This document shows positions 9,715-21,000 of a stretch of DNA of 64,000 nucleotides, one piece after another. The DNA is from Alphaproteobacteria bacterium (GTDB lineage: Bacteria; Pseudomonadota; Alphaproteobacteria; Micavibrionales; Micavibrionaceae), in NCBI GenBank assembly GCA_021775995.1, contig JAJFGS010000003.1:62001-126000 (forward strand), read 5' to 3'. The translations under genes were made by a program, and so were the position numbers. The notes under the pieces are model-generated. The model did no database searches, was not told where the DNA came from, and was given only the letters and a program-made list of their open reading frames with translations. The number at the start of each line of letters is the position of its first letter. Position 1 is the stretch's first letter.

Positions 9715-9766
9715 TTAGAAATATCCTTAAAAAATTAATTAAAAATTTCAGTGTTTTATAAACAAA

Positions 9767-10339
9767 TCATTCAGCATTATAAAACTCTTCCATAGCGCTA
9801 TCAAGCTCCTTTGAGTCACTTTTGAAAAAACTATAGGATAATGTGATGGTTTTTACGTCATCCATGTTTTTATCCTTAATAATGGAAGGATCAACGTAAA
9901 AAACGACGGGCATATCCATGGCTTGATTGGGTTGCAGTGTTTGGCTATCAAAACAAAAACACTGAATTTTTTGGAAGTATTTTCCAGCTTTGGCAGGGGT
10001 AACATTATAAACCGCCGTTCCAATACTAGGATATCTCCCCAAATTTTTTGCTTTAAAAGAGATAAGACTTTGTTGACCTATTTTGAGTTTAATTTTCCGT
10101 ACTTCAGGTTCAAATTTCCAATTAAGATCTCTGTTGGTATCTCCATTAAAATGTATGGTGACCTCACGGTCTAAGATTTCATTATCAGAAGGGGGGGCTT
10201 TTGAAACTTGAGTCGTGCCGCCAAATCCTGTAACGCGGCAAAAAGCGTCATAAAGTGGTACAGAAGCAAAGGCCAACCCAACCATGAACACTGCTATGCC
10301 TAAGACAGATAACAGTGTTTTGGTGTTTTTATCCGCCAT
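9767..10339 (-). CDS. ctaG: Cox11/CtaG copper chaperone for oxidase CuB
   Basis: A 190-residue protein with one N-terminal membrane helix (about 9-30) containing SVPLYDAFCRVTGFGGT, and a periplasmic beta domain with the copper motif QCFCF and the sequence MPVVFYVDP. Cox11 delivers copper to the CuB site of subunit I. Its start overlaps the end of the small upstream membrane gene by 11 bases, suggesting translational coupling. Confidence 0.95.
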   Translation of the reverse strand: MADKNTKTLLSVLGIAVFMVGLAFASVPLYDAFCRVTGFGGTTQVSKAPPSDNEILDREVTIHFNGDTNRDLNWKFEPEVRKIKLKIGQQSLISFKAKNLGRYPSIGTAVYNVTPAKAGKYFQKIQCFCFDSQTLQPNQAMDMPVVFYVDPSIIKDKNMDDVKTITLSYSFFKSDSKELDSAMEEFYNAE

Positions 10340-10451
10340 TGCTCACTTTTATCACAGTAACAATCCAGATAATGGCAACCCATATGGCTATAAGGGCTAG
10401 GATTGTCAGGTTTTTCTTCTTCTTTGTTTTATGTAATTCTTCGATTGGCAT
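10329..10451 (-). CDS. CoxF-like 40-aa membrane peptide
   Basis: An unusually short gene read from ATG at 10451 to TAA at 10329. The product starts MPIEELHKTKKKKN and continues into one hydrophobic helix (about residues 15-33). A good ribosome site, AAAGGAA, lies 7 bases before the ATG. It starts 19 bases after ctaB ends and overlaps ctaG by 11 bases. Tiny single-helix proteins at exactly this point are common in alphaproteobacterial cta operons (often called CoxF). The basic N-terminus predicts an N-in orientation. Function unknown. Confidence 0.8.
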   Translation of the reverse strand: MPIEELHKTKKKKNLTILALIAIWVAIIWIVTVIKVSNGG

Positions 10452-10469
10452 GCTAAATTTCCTTTATGG

Positions 10470-11366
10470 CTAAACCTTATCAATCATGAGGGCAAGAAAC
10501 AGGGCAAATAGATAAAATACTGAATAGCCAAACATTAATTTAGCTGACTTATAAGTCTTGTCAAACATAACGCGTACGTTGGTATATATAAAGAACAGGC
10601 TTAAAACGCTCGCGGAAATTAAATACCCTGTCCCCGATATATTCAAAAAGTATGGAGAAATTGAAATGGGCAATATGATAAGGGAATATACCATCATTTG
10701 TATTTTTGTATGACGTTCGCCATGTGTAACAGGAAGCATGGGTACCTTGGCTCGTTTATAATCTTCATTGGCAAAGAGAGCGAGTGCCCAGAAATGTGGT
10801 GGGGTCCAAAAGAAAATAATAGCGAATAGGGCAATAGGGGCCAAAGTTATATCACCTGTGACGGCGGCCCAACCAATCATTGGTGGAAAAGCGCCTGCTG
10901 CGCCACCAATCACAATATTTTGCGGTGTTGAGCGTTTGAGCCACATGGTATAGATGAATACGTAAAAAACGTTAGCAAAAGCTAATAAACCAGCTGCAAC
11001 CCAGTTTAGGGCAACGCCCATCATCATGACTGAAAGAACACTTAAAACAATGCCAAAGCTTAAGGCTTCGTCTGAATGCATTTTATTGAGAGGAAGAGGG
11101 CGGTTTTGTGTACGTTTCATGACGGCATCAATATCACGGTCAAACCACATATTGATGGCTCCTGCCGCACCTGCATTGATTGCCAAACAGACGATAGCAA
11201 CAATGGCTAGAACAGGGTGTAGATCTGCCGCGTTTGGTGCAACCCAAAGACCAGCAAAGCCAGTAAAGACGACCAAGCTCATGACTTTTGGTTTTAGCAA
11301 CGCAAAATAGTCAGAAACACTGGCTTCTGCTGTAGAAAACTCTGCTACTGTTTCGATATTGCTCAT
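10470..11366 (-). CDS. ctaB: protoheme IX farnesyltransferase (heme O synthase)
   Basis: A 298-residue UbiA-superfamily membrane enzyme that adds farnesyl to heme b, giving heme O. The first Asp-rich motif is NMWFDRDIDAVMKRTQNRPLP and the second region includes HFWALALFANEDYKRAKVPMLP. It has about nine hydrophobic segments. It precedes the CoxF-like and ctaG genes as expected. Heme A synthase (ctaA) is not in the window. Confidence 0.96.
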   Translation of the reverse strand: MSNIETVAEFSTAEASVSDYFALLKPKVMSLVVFTGFAGLWVAPNAADLHPVLAIVAIVCLAINAGAAGAINMWFDRDIDAVMKRTQNRPLPLNKMHSDEALSFGIVLSVLSVMMMGVALNWVAAGLLAFANVFYVFIYTMWLKRSTPQNIVIGGAAGAFPPMIGWAAVTGDITLAPIALFAIIFFWTPPHFWALALFANEDYKRAKVPMLPVTHGERHTKIQMMVYSLIILPISISPYFLNISGTGYLISASVLSLFFIYTNVRVMFDKTYKSAKLMFGYSVFYLFALFLALMIDKV

Positions 11367-11418
11367 GTCATTCTTTTACGCTGATGTATCTAAAATGGAA
11401 AGCCCAAAATAAAAAAGC

Positions 11419-12963
11419 TTAATGCTTCAAAATACGAGAAATCGTTTCTTCGTCAATTGCTTTACAGGAAACAACGCTCTTTTGAATTTCTGTCATGAAT
11501 TTATCTTTGTTTTCTTTGGAAGAAAATTCAAACCCCATCAGGGCACGACCAATGGTCTCACCAGAGTAGGCATAGTTAAAATAACAAATACTGGCATAAG
11601 TAGAAATTTGGCGTAAGAAATCGCGCAAAGCCCCTTTTCTTTCAGGAAACCGTACGTTTAAAAATACAGGATATTTGAATAGAGCAGGGTTGTAGTTAAT
11701 TATTTTATATCGAATATCTGCATCTAACGTAATATCAGAAAAATTAATTCCAGCTTCATTCAAGCTTGCTTCTAAAACATTGAACTCGTCTTCTTTGGCA
11801 TCGACGGCAATAGTTTGCCACGCTTTGCTCTCATGAATTTTACCATACATAAATTCAGAAACACTCAAATCAATAAAATGTGCTTCCAGAACTTTGAGGA
11901 GTGAACCTTCACATTCGGGCAATTCCAAACGATAATAACGACGGCGATGTGCACCAATGGCTGATTTACCTGCGATTAACGCAAGTTTACTAAAATCCAT
12001 ATTGGCGCCGCATAAGATAGTCAGAATTTTTTTACCTTTTAATTCTTTGGCATGGGTTTCTTTATATTGATTAAGACCAGCCAATCCCATAGCCCCACTT
12101 GGCTCAGGAATAATTCTTTTGGCCTCCCAAAGCTGTTGAATAGCGGCAGAGACCTCTTCATTCGTTACTGTTAAAAATTCGTCAATCGTTTGTTTACAAA
12201 TTTCAAACGTTAAATCGCCAGGGCGTGTGACTGCCGTACCATCGCAAAATGTATCAACAGTATTTAAAGTTACAATTTCACCGTTTGTTACTGATTGCCC
12301 CATGCAGGACTGATCGACACCTTCAACACCAATGACTTTTATATCAGGCCAGTTCTTTTTTAACCACGCAGAAACGGCGCCTGCCATACCGCCACCGCCA
12401 ATTTGTAAGAAGGCATAATCAAAAGCCCCAGAATTATTTAGTTCGCTATCATTGATGATTTCATCAGCAATCATGGCTTGTCCTGCCATTGTATAAAGAT
12501 CATCAAAAGGGTGTATGTATGTATATCCGGTTTCTTTGATGTATGCTTTTGCCGCATCACCTGCTTCATTGTACGTATCACCCTTTAAAATTAATTCCAC
12601 ATTGTCACCACCATGATGTTGCACGGCCTCTTGTTTCATCACCGGTGCGGCTAATGGCATAAATATTTTCGCTTTAAGACCTAATTTATGGGCGGCAAGG
12701 GCTACGCCTTGTGCATGATTACCTGCGCTAGCGGCAACAATCGTGTCACTGCCACCGTTGTTGTGATGGTTTAGTACGGCATTATATCCACCACGCCATT
12801 TATAGGCATTAATGGGGCCTAAATCTTCCCGCTTGATATAGACAGTAAAATCCTCACTGCTAAGCTGTACGTGTTCTAATGGCGTAGGCTCGCCTACCGC
12901 ATAAATAACTTCACGCGCTTTGGGAATCTCATCATATAGCTGTTCTAAGATATCTTTTGTCAT
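11419..12963 (-). CDS. ilvA: threonine ammonia-lyase, biosynthetic type
   Basis: A 514-residue PLP enzyme converting threonine to 2-oxobutanoate, the first step of isoleucine synthesis. PLP lysine is probably Lys55 (INAYKWRGG; the usual form is SFKLRG), and a glycine loop GGGGMAGAV binds the phosphate. The C-terminal third (about 330-514) has two ACT-like halves, so it is the feedback-regulated long form, the same length as E. coli IlvA. It sits between ctaD and ctaB, splitting a normally contiguous oxidase cluster, and its start is 16 bases after a terminator hairpin. Confidence 0.93.
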   Translation of the reverse strand: MTKDILEQLYDEIPKAREVIYAVGEPTPLEHVQLSSEDFTVYIKREDLGPINAYKWRGGYNAVLNHHNNGGSDTIVAASAGNHAQGVALAAHKLGLKAKIFMPLAAPVMKQEAVQHHGGDNVELILKGDTYNEAGDAAKAYIKETGYTYIHPFDDLYTMAGQAMIADEIINDSELNNSGAFDYAFLQIGGGGMAGAVSAWLKKNWPDIKVIGVEGVDQSCMGQSVTNGEIVTLNTVDTFCDGTAVTRPGDLTFEICKQTIDEFLTVTNEEVSAAIQQLWEAKRIIPEPSGAMGLAGLNQYKETHAKELKGKKILTILCGANMDFSKLALIAGKSAIGAHRRRYYRLELPECEGSLLKVLEAHFIDLSVSEFMYGKIHESKAWQTIAVDAKEDEFNVLEASLNEAGINFSDITLDADIRYKIINYNPALFKYPVFLNVRFPERKGALRDFLRQISTYASICYFNYAYSGETIGRALMGFEFSSKENKDKFMTEIQKSVVSCKAIDEETISRILKH

Positions 12964-12978
12964 TCTGGTTTTTCTAAG

Positions 12979-13007
12979 AAAAAAGCCCCTACATACATAA
13001 GGGCTTT
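12979..13007 (-). terminator. terminator or attenuator between ctaD and ilvA
   Basis: On the minus strand, AAAGCCCT and AGGGGCTTT form a stem with a loop of about 9 nt, followed by a run of T. It lies 28 bp after the ctaD stop and 16 bp before the ilvA start. It should stop most ctaCD transcripts, so ilvA needs read-through or a promoter inside this region. Confidence 0.75.
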
Positions 13008-13034
13008 ATATCATTAATTTTTTAAATCCCAAGC

Positions 13035-15541
<2,507 letters not shown>

Positions 15542-15574
15542 ATTTCTTCTGGTGATTATTCTAAATATTGTTAA

Positions 15575-15591
15575 GAATACTATACGTATTC
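15575..15591. promoter_or_regulatory. inverted repeat in the ctaC promoter region
   Basis: GAATAC, five bases, then GTATTC: a 17-bp interrupted palindrome 34-50 bp upstream of the ctaC start codon, in the 132-bp gap to the divergent MAPEG-like gene. It could be an operator for the oxidase cluster; I do not recognise the regulator. Confidence 0.4.
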
Positions 15592-15673
15592 CACCCTTTT
15601 TTATAGAGAAATTTTTGACATTGAAAGGGAAAAATATGACTATAACCGAACAATTTACTTCAAAGGAGAAATA

Positions 15674-16030
15674 TTGATGGTTATTACTCTTTATGCTGGA
15701 ATTTTAGGCCTGATTTATATTGCTCTCAGCATTTTTGTGATTCAAGGGCACTTTAAGCATCAAGTTGATATAGGTGATGGCGGACAGGACAATTTTATTG
15801 AATATGTGCTTTTTGCCCTTATTTTAATATTTTTAGTAGAGCAAGAAGGAGTTTCCGAAATTATAATTCACCTTTTAGGGGTGGCATTAATTTTGGGATG
15901 TATAATCCATTCTATAGGTCTTTATCATAAGTTTGGGACGTTAATTCGCAGATCTAGTGGAGTGATATTAACATTTTTTGTGATAATTATTGCGGCATTT
16001 TTATGCCTTAAAGCTTATTTTATTTTTTAA
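15674..16030 (+). CDS. MAPEG-like four-helix membrane protein
   Basis: A 118-residue protein with four hydrophobic helices. The pattern VDIGDGG, then NFIEYVLFALILIFLVEQ, then HLLGVALILGCIIHSIGL fits the MAPEG family (membrane-associated proteins in eicosanoid and glutathione metabolism; YecN-like in bacteria). Between GDGG and NFIEY the usual stretch of about nine residues ending in a basic R-H is missing, so the active-site loop may be altered. Ribosome site AAAGGAG precedes the ATG. Its end overlaps the convergent rsmE gene by four bases. Substrate unknown. Confidence 0.65.
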   Translation: MMVITLYAGILGLIYIALSIFVIQGHFKHQVDIGDGGQDNFIEYVLFALILIFLVEQEGVSEIIIHLLGVALILGCIIHSIGLYHKFGTLIRRSSGVILTFFVIIIAAFLCLKAYFIF

Positions 16031-16731
16031 AGTGTTAATATGGTCAGTGCTTTTAGTGCTGCTGTTTCACTGCGCAAAATTTGATCCCCTAAAGTTATAA
16101 CCATCGCTTTTTGGGCTATGTTTTCTTTTTCTTCTGCCGTAAAACCGCCTTCAGGGCCAATAAGAACCGCAACATCTTTTGCAATATTTTTAAGTGGTTG
16201 GCCTTCGTATCGTTCTAAACACGCCAGCAGTTTTATATTGGTTGGCCAATCTTTTAATATCTGATCTAGTTTTTTTAAAGGGTGAAGTATTGGAATTTCA
16301 AAACGTTCGCACTGTTCTGCTGCTTCAAAAATTTGTTTTGTAATGCGATCTTCCTTTATTTTTCTAATCTCTGTATTTTGTGTCAGTACAGGATGAAAGT
16401 CACTTACGCCCAATTCAACGGCTTTTTCAATGAGCCAATCCATACGATTTTTTTTGATAGGAGCAAATAATAAATGGACTTTTTTAATGTTCGTTGGTTG
16501 TTTAGCTAGTTGTTCTTGTAAAAGAGCTTTGCCAGCTTTTTTGTTCAAATTTTGTAATGATCCAAGCCATTCGCCATCTTTACCATTAAATAACCTTACT
16601 GAGTCTCCATTACTACGGCGAAGAACATTGTGTAAATAATGCGCTTGCCCTGCGTCTAAGGCTATGACACCCTTATGTATAAGAGCTGATGGTGTATACA
16701 GCCTTGGCAATTTAAAACTTTCGTCATTCAT
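16027..16731 (-). CDS. rsmE: 16S rRNA (uracil-1498-N3)-methyltransferase
   Basis: A 234-residue SPOUT methyltransferase that modifies U1498 of 16S rRNA with SAM. The C-terminal knot has the RsmE signatures IGPEGGFTAEE and LGDQILRSETAA. I chose ATG 16731 (MNDESFKLPRLY) over 16749, because the family starts with this RLY block and the longer start would overlap ubiA. Only 16 bases separate it from the divergent ubiA start. Confidence 0.93.
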   Translation of the reverse strand: MNDESFKLPRLYTPSALIHKGVIALDAGQAHYLHNVLRRSNGDSVRLFNGKDGEWLGSLQNLNKKAGKALLQEQLAKQPTNIKKVHLLFAPIKKNRMDWLIEKAVELGVSDFHPVLTQNTEIRKIKEDRITKQIFEAAEQCERFEIPILHPLKKLDQILKDWPTNIKLLACLERYEGQPLKNIAKDVAVLIGPEGGFTAEEKENIAQKAMVITLGDQILRSETAALKALTILTL

Positions 16732-16747
16732 AACTATACTCAACCAC

Positions 16748-17734
16748 ATGACTCATACAGATATCAAGACTGAAGGTTGGATTTCAAAATTACCAGCGTT
16801 TTGGCAACCATATGCGTTATTAATGCGGCTTGATCGCCCCATTGGTTGGTGGCTTCTTTTGTTGCCAGGTTGGTGGGGTATATTGCTTGGGGCGAATGGC
16901 GTTCAGGGAATGATTTTATCAGATATTCGTTTATTGGTATTATTTTTAATTGGCGCGATTATTATGCGGGGTGCTGGGTGTATTATAAATGATCTATGGG
17001 ATCGTGATTTAGACAAACAAGTTGAACGAACAAAAATGCGGCCATTGGCAAGTGGTCAGGTTTCAGTGTTTGGTGCAGTTATATTTCTTAGTTATCTTAT
17101 ATTCACCGCTTTTATCATTTTATTAATGACATCATATATCACCATTGTTCTAGGGGTCTTGTCACTTTTCTTTGTTGCGGTTTATCCATTGATGAAGCGT
17201 ATTACATGGTGGCCGCAGGCATTTTTAGGATTAACTTTTAATTTTGGTGCTTTGATGGGATGGAGCGCTTCCACGCATGATTTAAGAGTGGAGGCCTTGG
17301 TACTATACGCTGCAGGTTTCTTTTGGACGTTAGGGTATGACACAATTTATGCTCATCAAGATAAGGATGACGATGAAATTATAGGTATCAAATCAACGGC
17401 ACTTCTTTTTGGAAAGCGTAGTAAATTTTGGGTAGGTCTATTCTATATAATAACTGTGATGTTATTGGCGTTTTCTTTTTTCTTGGCAGATTCGGGACTT
17501 ATTACATTTATCCTTTTGGTTTTACCCGCAATTCATTTTTATCATCAGCTTAGAGATTGGGATATGGATGATCCTGAAAACTCGCTTTTGATTTTCAAAT
17601 CAAATCGTAACTTTGGATTGTTTGTTCTTTTGGCCATTGCATTTTCGCAAGTTATGCCAGAATTCGATTTGGACTCTTTCTTATCACATTTTAATTTCGT
17701 TAATGGTGATGGTGATGATGCGCTGCTAGACTAA
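16748..17734 (+). CDS. ubiA: 4-hydroxybenzoate polyprenyltransferase
   Basis: A 328-residue membrane prenyltransferase of ubiquinone synthesis. First Asp motif is NDLWDRDLDKQVERTKMRPL; the second lies in YDTIYAHQDKDDDE. It starts at ATG 16748 (MTHTDIK), which fits the family N-terminus better than the upstream ATG 16664 inside rsmE. The last 20 or so residues (ending NGDGDDALLD) extend past the usual fold, and the DNA for them is antisense to the His tail of the small ORF 17700-17909. Confidence 0.94.
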   Translation: MTHTDIKTEGWISKLPAFWQPYALLMRLDRPIGWWLLLLPGWWGILLGANGVQGMILSDIRLLVLFLIGAIIMRGAGCIINDLWDRDLDKQVERTKMRPLASGQVSVFGAVIFLSYLIFTAFIILLMTSYITIVLGVLSLFFVAVYPLMKRITWWPQAFLGLTFNFGALMGWSASTHDLRVEALVLYAAGFFWTLGYDTIYAHQDKDDDEIIGIKSTALLFGKRSKFWVGLFYIITVMLLAFSFFLADSGLITFILLVLPAIHFYHQLRDWDMDDPENSLLIFKSNRNFGLFVLLAIAFSQVMPEFDLDSFLSHFNFVNGDGDDALLD

Positions 17735-17909
17735 CCCATTCTCCGTATGAAATTGCGGAGTGAGCTTCGTCACTACACTTGTCATATTCTACCGTTCGAT
17801 CTTCATTGCTGCTATCGGTTTGTTCAGAATCATCGTCAGGCTTATTGTTCTTGTCTGCTCGAGCGAAGCTGTTGAATGAAAGGTGAAGATTGATATATAT
17901 GAGGCGCAT
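17700..17909 (-). CDS. small His-tailed acidic ORF behind a Fur box
   Basis: A 69-residue ORF that I do not recognise. It begins MRLIYINLHLSFNSFARA, which could be a short, weak signal peptide, then is rich in Asp, Glu, Ser and Asn, has one Cys near residue 45, and ends AAHHHHHH-stop. The six terminal histidines come from DNA antisense to the last codons of ubiA (35-bp overlap). A 16/19 match to the Fur box lies 17 bases before the ATG. No strong Shine-Dalgarno is visible. It may be an iron- or metal-responsive small protein, or the transcript may act instead as a Fur-controlled antisense RNA to ubiA. Reality of the protein is unproven. Confidence 0.45.
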   Translation of the reverse strand: MRLIYINLHLSFNSFARADKNNKPDDDSEQTDSSNEDRTVEYDKCSDEAHSAISYGEWVSLAAHHHHHH

Positions 17910-17925
17910 TTCGAGATCTTTTATT

Positions 17926-17944
17926 GAGAATGATTATCATCATC
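17926..17944 (-). promoter_or_regulatory. Fur box
   Basis: GAGAATGATTATCATCATC matches the classical 19-bp Fur consensus at 16 of 19 positions. It lies between the ends of two genes (ubiA and the NAD-GDH gene), so the only start it can control is the small leftward ORF at 17909 or a non-coding RNA. A possible -35, TTGATA on the minus strand, is at 17962-17967. Confidence 0.65.
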
Positions 17945-18009
17945 ATTTAAAAAATCTAAAATATCAAGAGGTTTTTACGATTTAAATCTTATTTTTTTAA
18001 AGAAGAGGG

Positions 18010-21000
18010 TTATCCCCCATATAGATTTCTTAATCTCTGTTCTGCAATAATTAACATAGAGAAATCAATATTGGCAGAGCGTCGATATTCATTGAAAAGC
18101 GGTTCTAGTAATTTTGCCTGTGCGCCACGATTACTAATCCATGATTGAAGAACGCTTTTGCATCCAATGCAACCAATATCATTTTTACTTTTTTTCTTAC
18201 CTTGTGTTATTTCGCTACCCATATCTTTTAAGATGCGAACTGTCAGTCCTGCTTGGCATGTATAAAGCTGATCTATAATGCCTTCTAATGCTTGGCTGGA
18301 CCATTCGCTTTCAGCTGGTAAGTGGCGTGCTTTTTGACGCATCCAATCAAGGTGAAAGTAGTCACCCAGTTCAAAATAAACACGTGCTGTAATGGCAATT
18401 TCAAATTTATAATCTACGGAAATACGAATAATATCACAGGCCGATCCTAAAATAGGCATAAGCGAAATATCATGCGCTAATTTTTTTGAGAGTCCATTTT
18501 CAATACCATTGTCGGTGATTTGCTTGATTTTATTAAGAAGTTCTTTTGGAACAACTGTTTCCATGTGGTTTTTAACAGTATCAATGCCACCTTGAAAGGC
18601 TTGAATATCACGGTTAATATCCAACTTTCGTCCATAACGTGTCAGGAACCATGTAACTGCTCGTTCAACCATGCGTGCTGTTTCTGATAAGGCTTTTAAT
18701 TGTACCATCGCAGGCACTGTACCATCTAATGATTCAATATCATTCCAGGTTTGCCTTAGATTGAATGCTTCACGGACTATGATATAGGCTTTGGCGACTT
18801 CTTCTGCGCTGGCACCACAATTATTCATACGATCGCGAATGAAGTCTGGCCCCATACGATTGACAATGCCGTTCGCTAATGATGTTGCAATGATTTGATT
18901 TCTAAGGCGGTGATTTAAGATTTCTGTTTTATATTTAACTCTTAGTTGTGGTGGAAAATATCTTATAAGACGTTCTTCCATTGCTTTTGTTTCAACGATA
19001 TCACTATCGAGTAATAATTGTGTGTAACAAATTTTAGCATAAGATTGTAAGACGCTTAATTCAGGTCTGGTAAGTCCTTGACCTATACGACTACGTTTTT
19101 CAATTTCGAATCGTTTTGGTAGTCTTTCTAGCGTTCGGCTTAAACCGACTTTTTCTTTTAAGAAATCCATAAGGTACCCATGAGATTCTACATTTTTAGC
19201 AGCTTGAAGCTCCATGAGGCTGATGCCCTGTGCCTGTTGATAATTCCCACGTAATATATGTTTGGATACGTCTTCTGTCATAGCTTCGAGAAGCTTGTTT
19301 CGTTTTTTAATGTCCATGTTGTATTTAGATTTACGTATGACATCATTAAGAAGAATTTTGATATTAACTTCATCATCAGAACAGGCGACTCCGCCCGCAT
19401 TATCAATGTAATCGGCGTTGAGAGAGCCGCCATTTTTAGCATACTCAATTCTTGCGAGCTGCGTCATAGCAAGGTTGGCACCTTCACCTATAATTTTTGC
19501 TCGAATTGCAGGGGCATTAATGCGTAAAGCATCGCTACCTTTATCACCAACATCGGAATCGGTTTCTTGCACTGCTTTAATGTATGTACCAATACCGCCA
19601 AACCATAATAGATCTGTTCGTGTTTTTAACATCGTGCGGATTAATTGATTAGGTGATATCTTATCTTCAGTGATATCAAAACGTTTTTTGATTTCGGATG
19701 TCAGGGTGAGACTTTTTTCGCTTCGTGAGAAAATACGACCGCCTTTAGATAGTAGTTTTTTATTGTAATCGCCCCATCCTTTTACTCCATTAAAAAGACG
19801 TAGGCGTTCTTTAAAAGTGGCTTTTGCATTTGGGTTAGGATCACAGAATATATGAAGATGGTTAAAGGCTCCAATAAGACATATATGTTCGGATAACAAC
19901 ATTCCGTTTCCAAACACGTCTCCACTCATGTCACCAACGCCGATAACGTCAAAATCTTGGGTTTGAGTATCAAAGTTAATTTCGTGGAAATGACGCTTTA
20001 CGGATTCCCATGCTCCACGCGCTGTAATACCCATGGCTTTATGATCATATCCAACCGAGCCGCCAGAAGCAAAAGCATCTCCTAACCAAAAATTATATTC
20101 ATCAGATAAAGCATTGGCAATATCAGAAAAAGTTGCTGTTCCTTTATCTGCGGCGACAACAAGATAGGGATCTTCTTCATCGTATAGAACAACATTATTA
20201 GGATGAATAATTTTTGTTCCTTTACGGTTATCGGTAATATCTAAAAGACCACGTATAAAGGTTTGATAACAAGCTATACCTTCTTCACGTATGGCATTTC
20301 GATCTCCATTTGGTGGAGGATTTTTGACCACAAAGCCGCCTTTTGCACCCATTGGGACGATGACTGCATTTTTAACTTGCTGTGCTTTCATTAGCCAAAG
20401 TATTTCAGTACGAAAATCTTCATGACGATCAGACCACCTTAAACCCCCACGGGCAATTTTATCTGCTCTTAGGTGCACACCCTCTACTCTTGCTGAATAC
20501 ACAAAAATTTCGCGATAGGGCTTAGGTTCTGGTAGATCATTGATTTGAGAACTATCTAATTTGAAAGATAAGTAATTTTTATAATTTCCATTTTCGTCTT
20601 TTTGGAAAAAGTTTGTTCTTAATGTTGCACATAAAATATTTATGATGCTGCGGAAAATACGGTCATGATCTAAAGAATCAACTTTTTCTAATGAATGGTA
20701 AATCGCTTTTTTACGTTCTTCTTTCTTTTTGCCAGATAGTTTTTTTAAATTAGGATCAAACATATCTTTAAAGAAAATTACAATTGCTTTTGCAATATCT
20801 GGGTGGCTTGTAATAGCACTTTCAATGTAGGGCAAACTAAAGGCAGATCCTGTTTGTCTTAAGTAGTGCGTAAAGGCACGCAATATAGCAATATCTTGCC
20901 ATGGCATTTGTGAATAGAAGGACAGCATATTAAGGCTATCATTTTCCATCTCAAGACCCCATGTTTTCTTGAAAACATCTTCAAAAGATTCTTTGGCTGA

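Noticed and set aside
17700-17730. Vector-type His tag contamination
   Set aside because: The histidine codons are native antisense of the ubiA end, codons are mixed, and there is no vector sequence around it.
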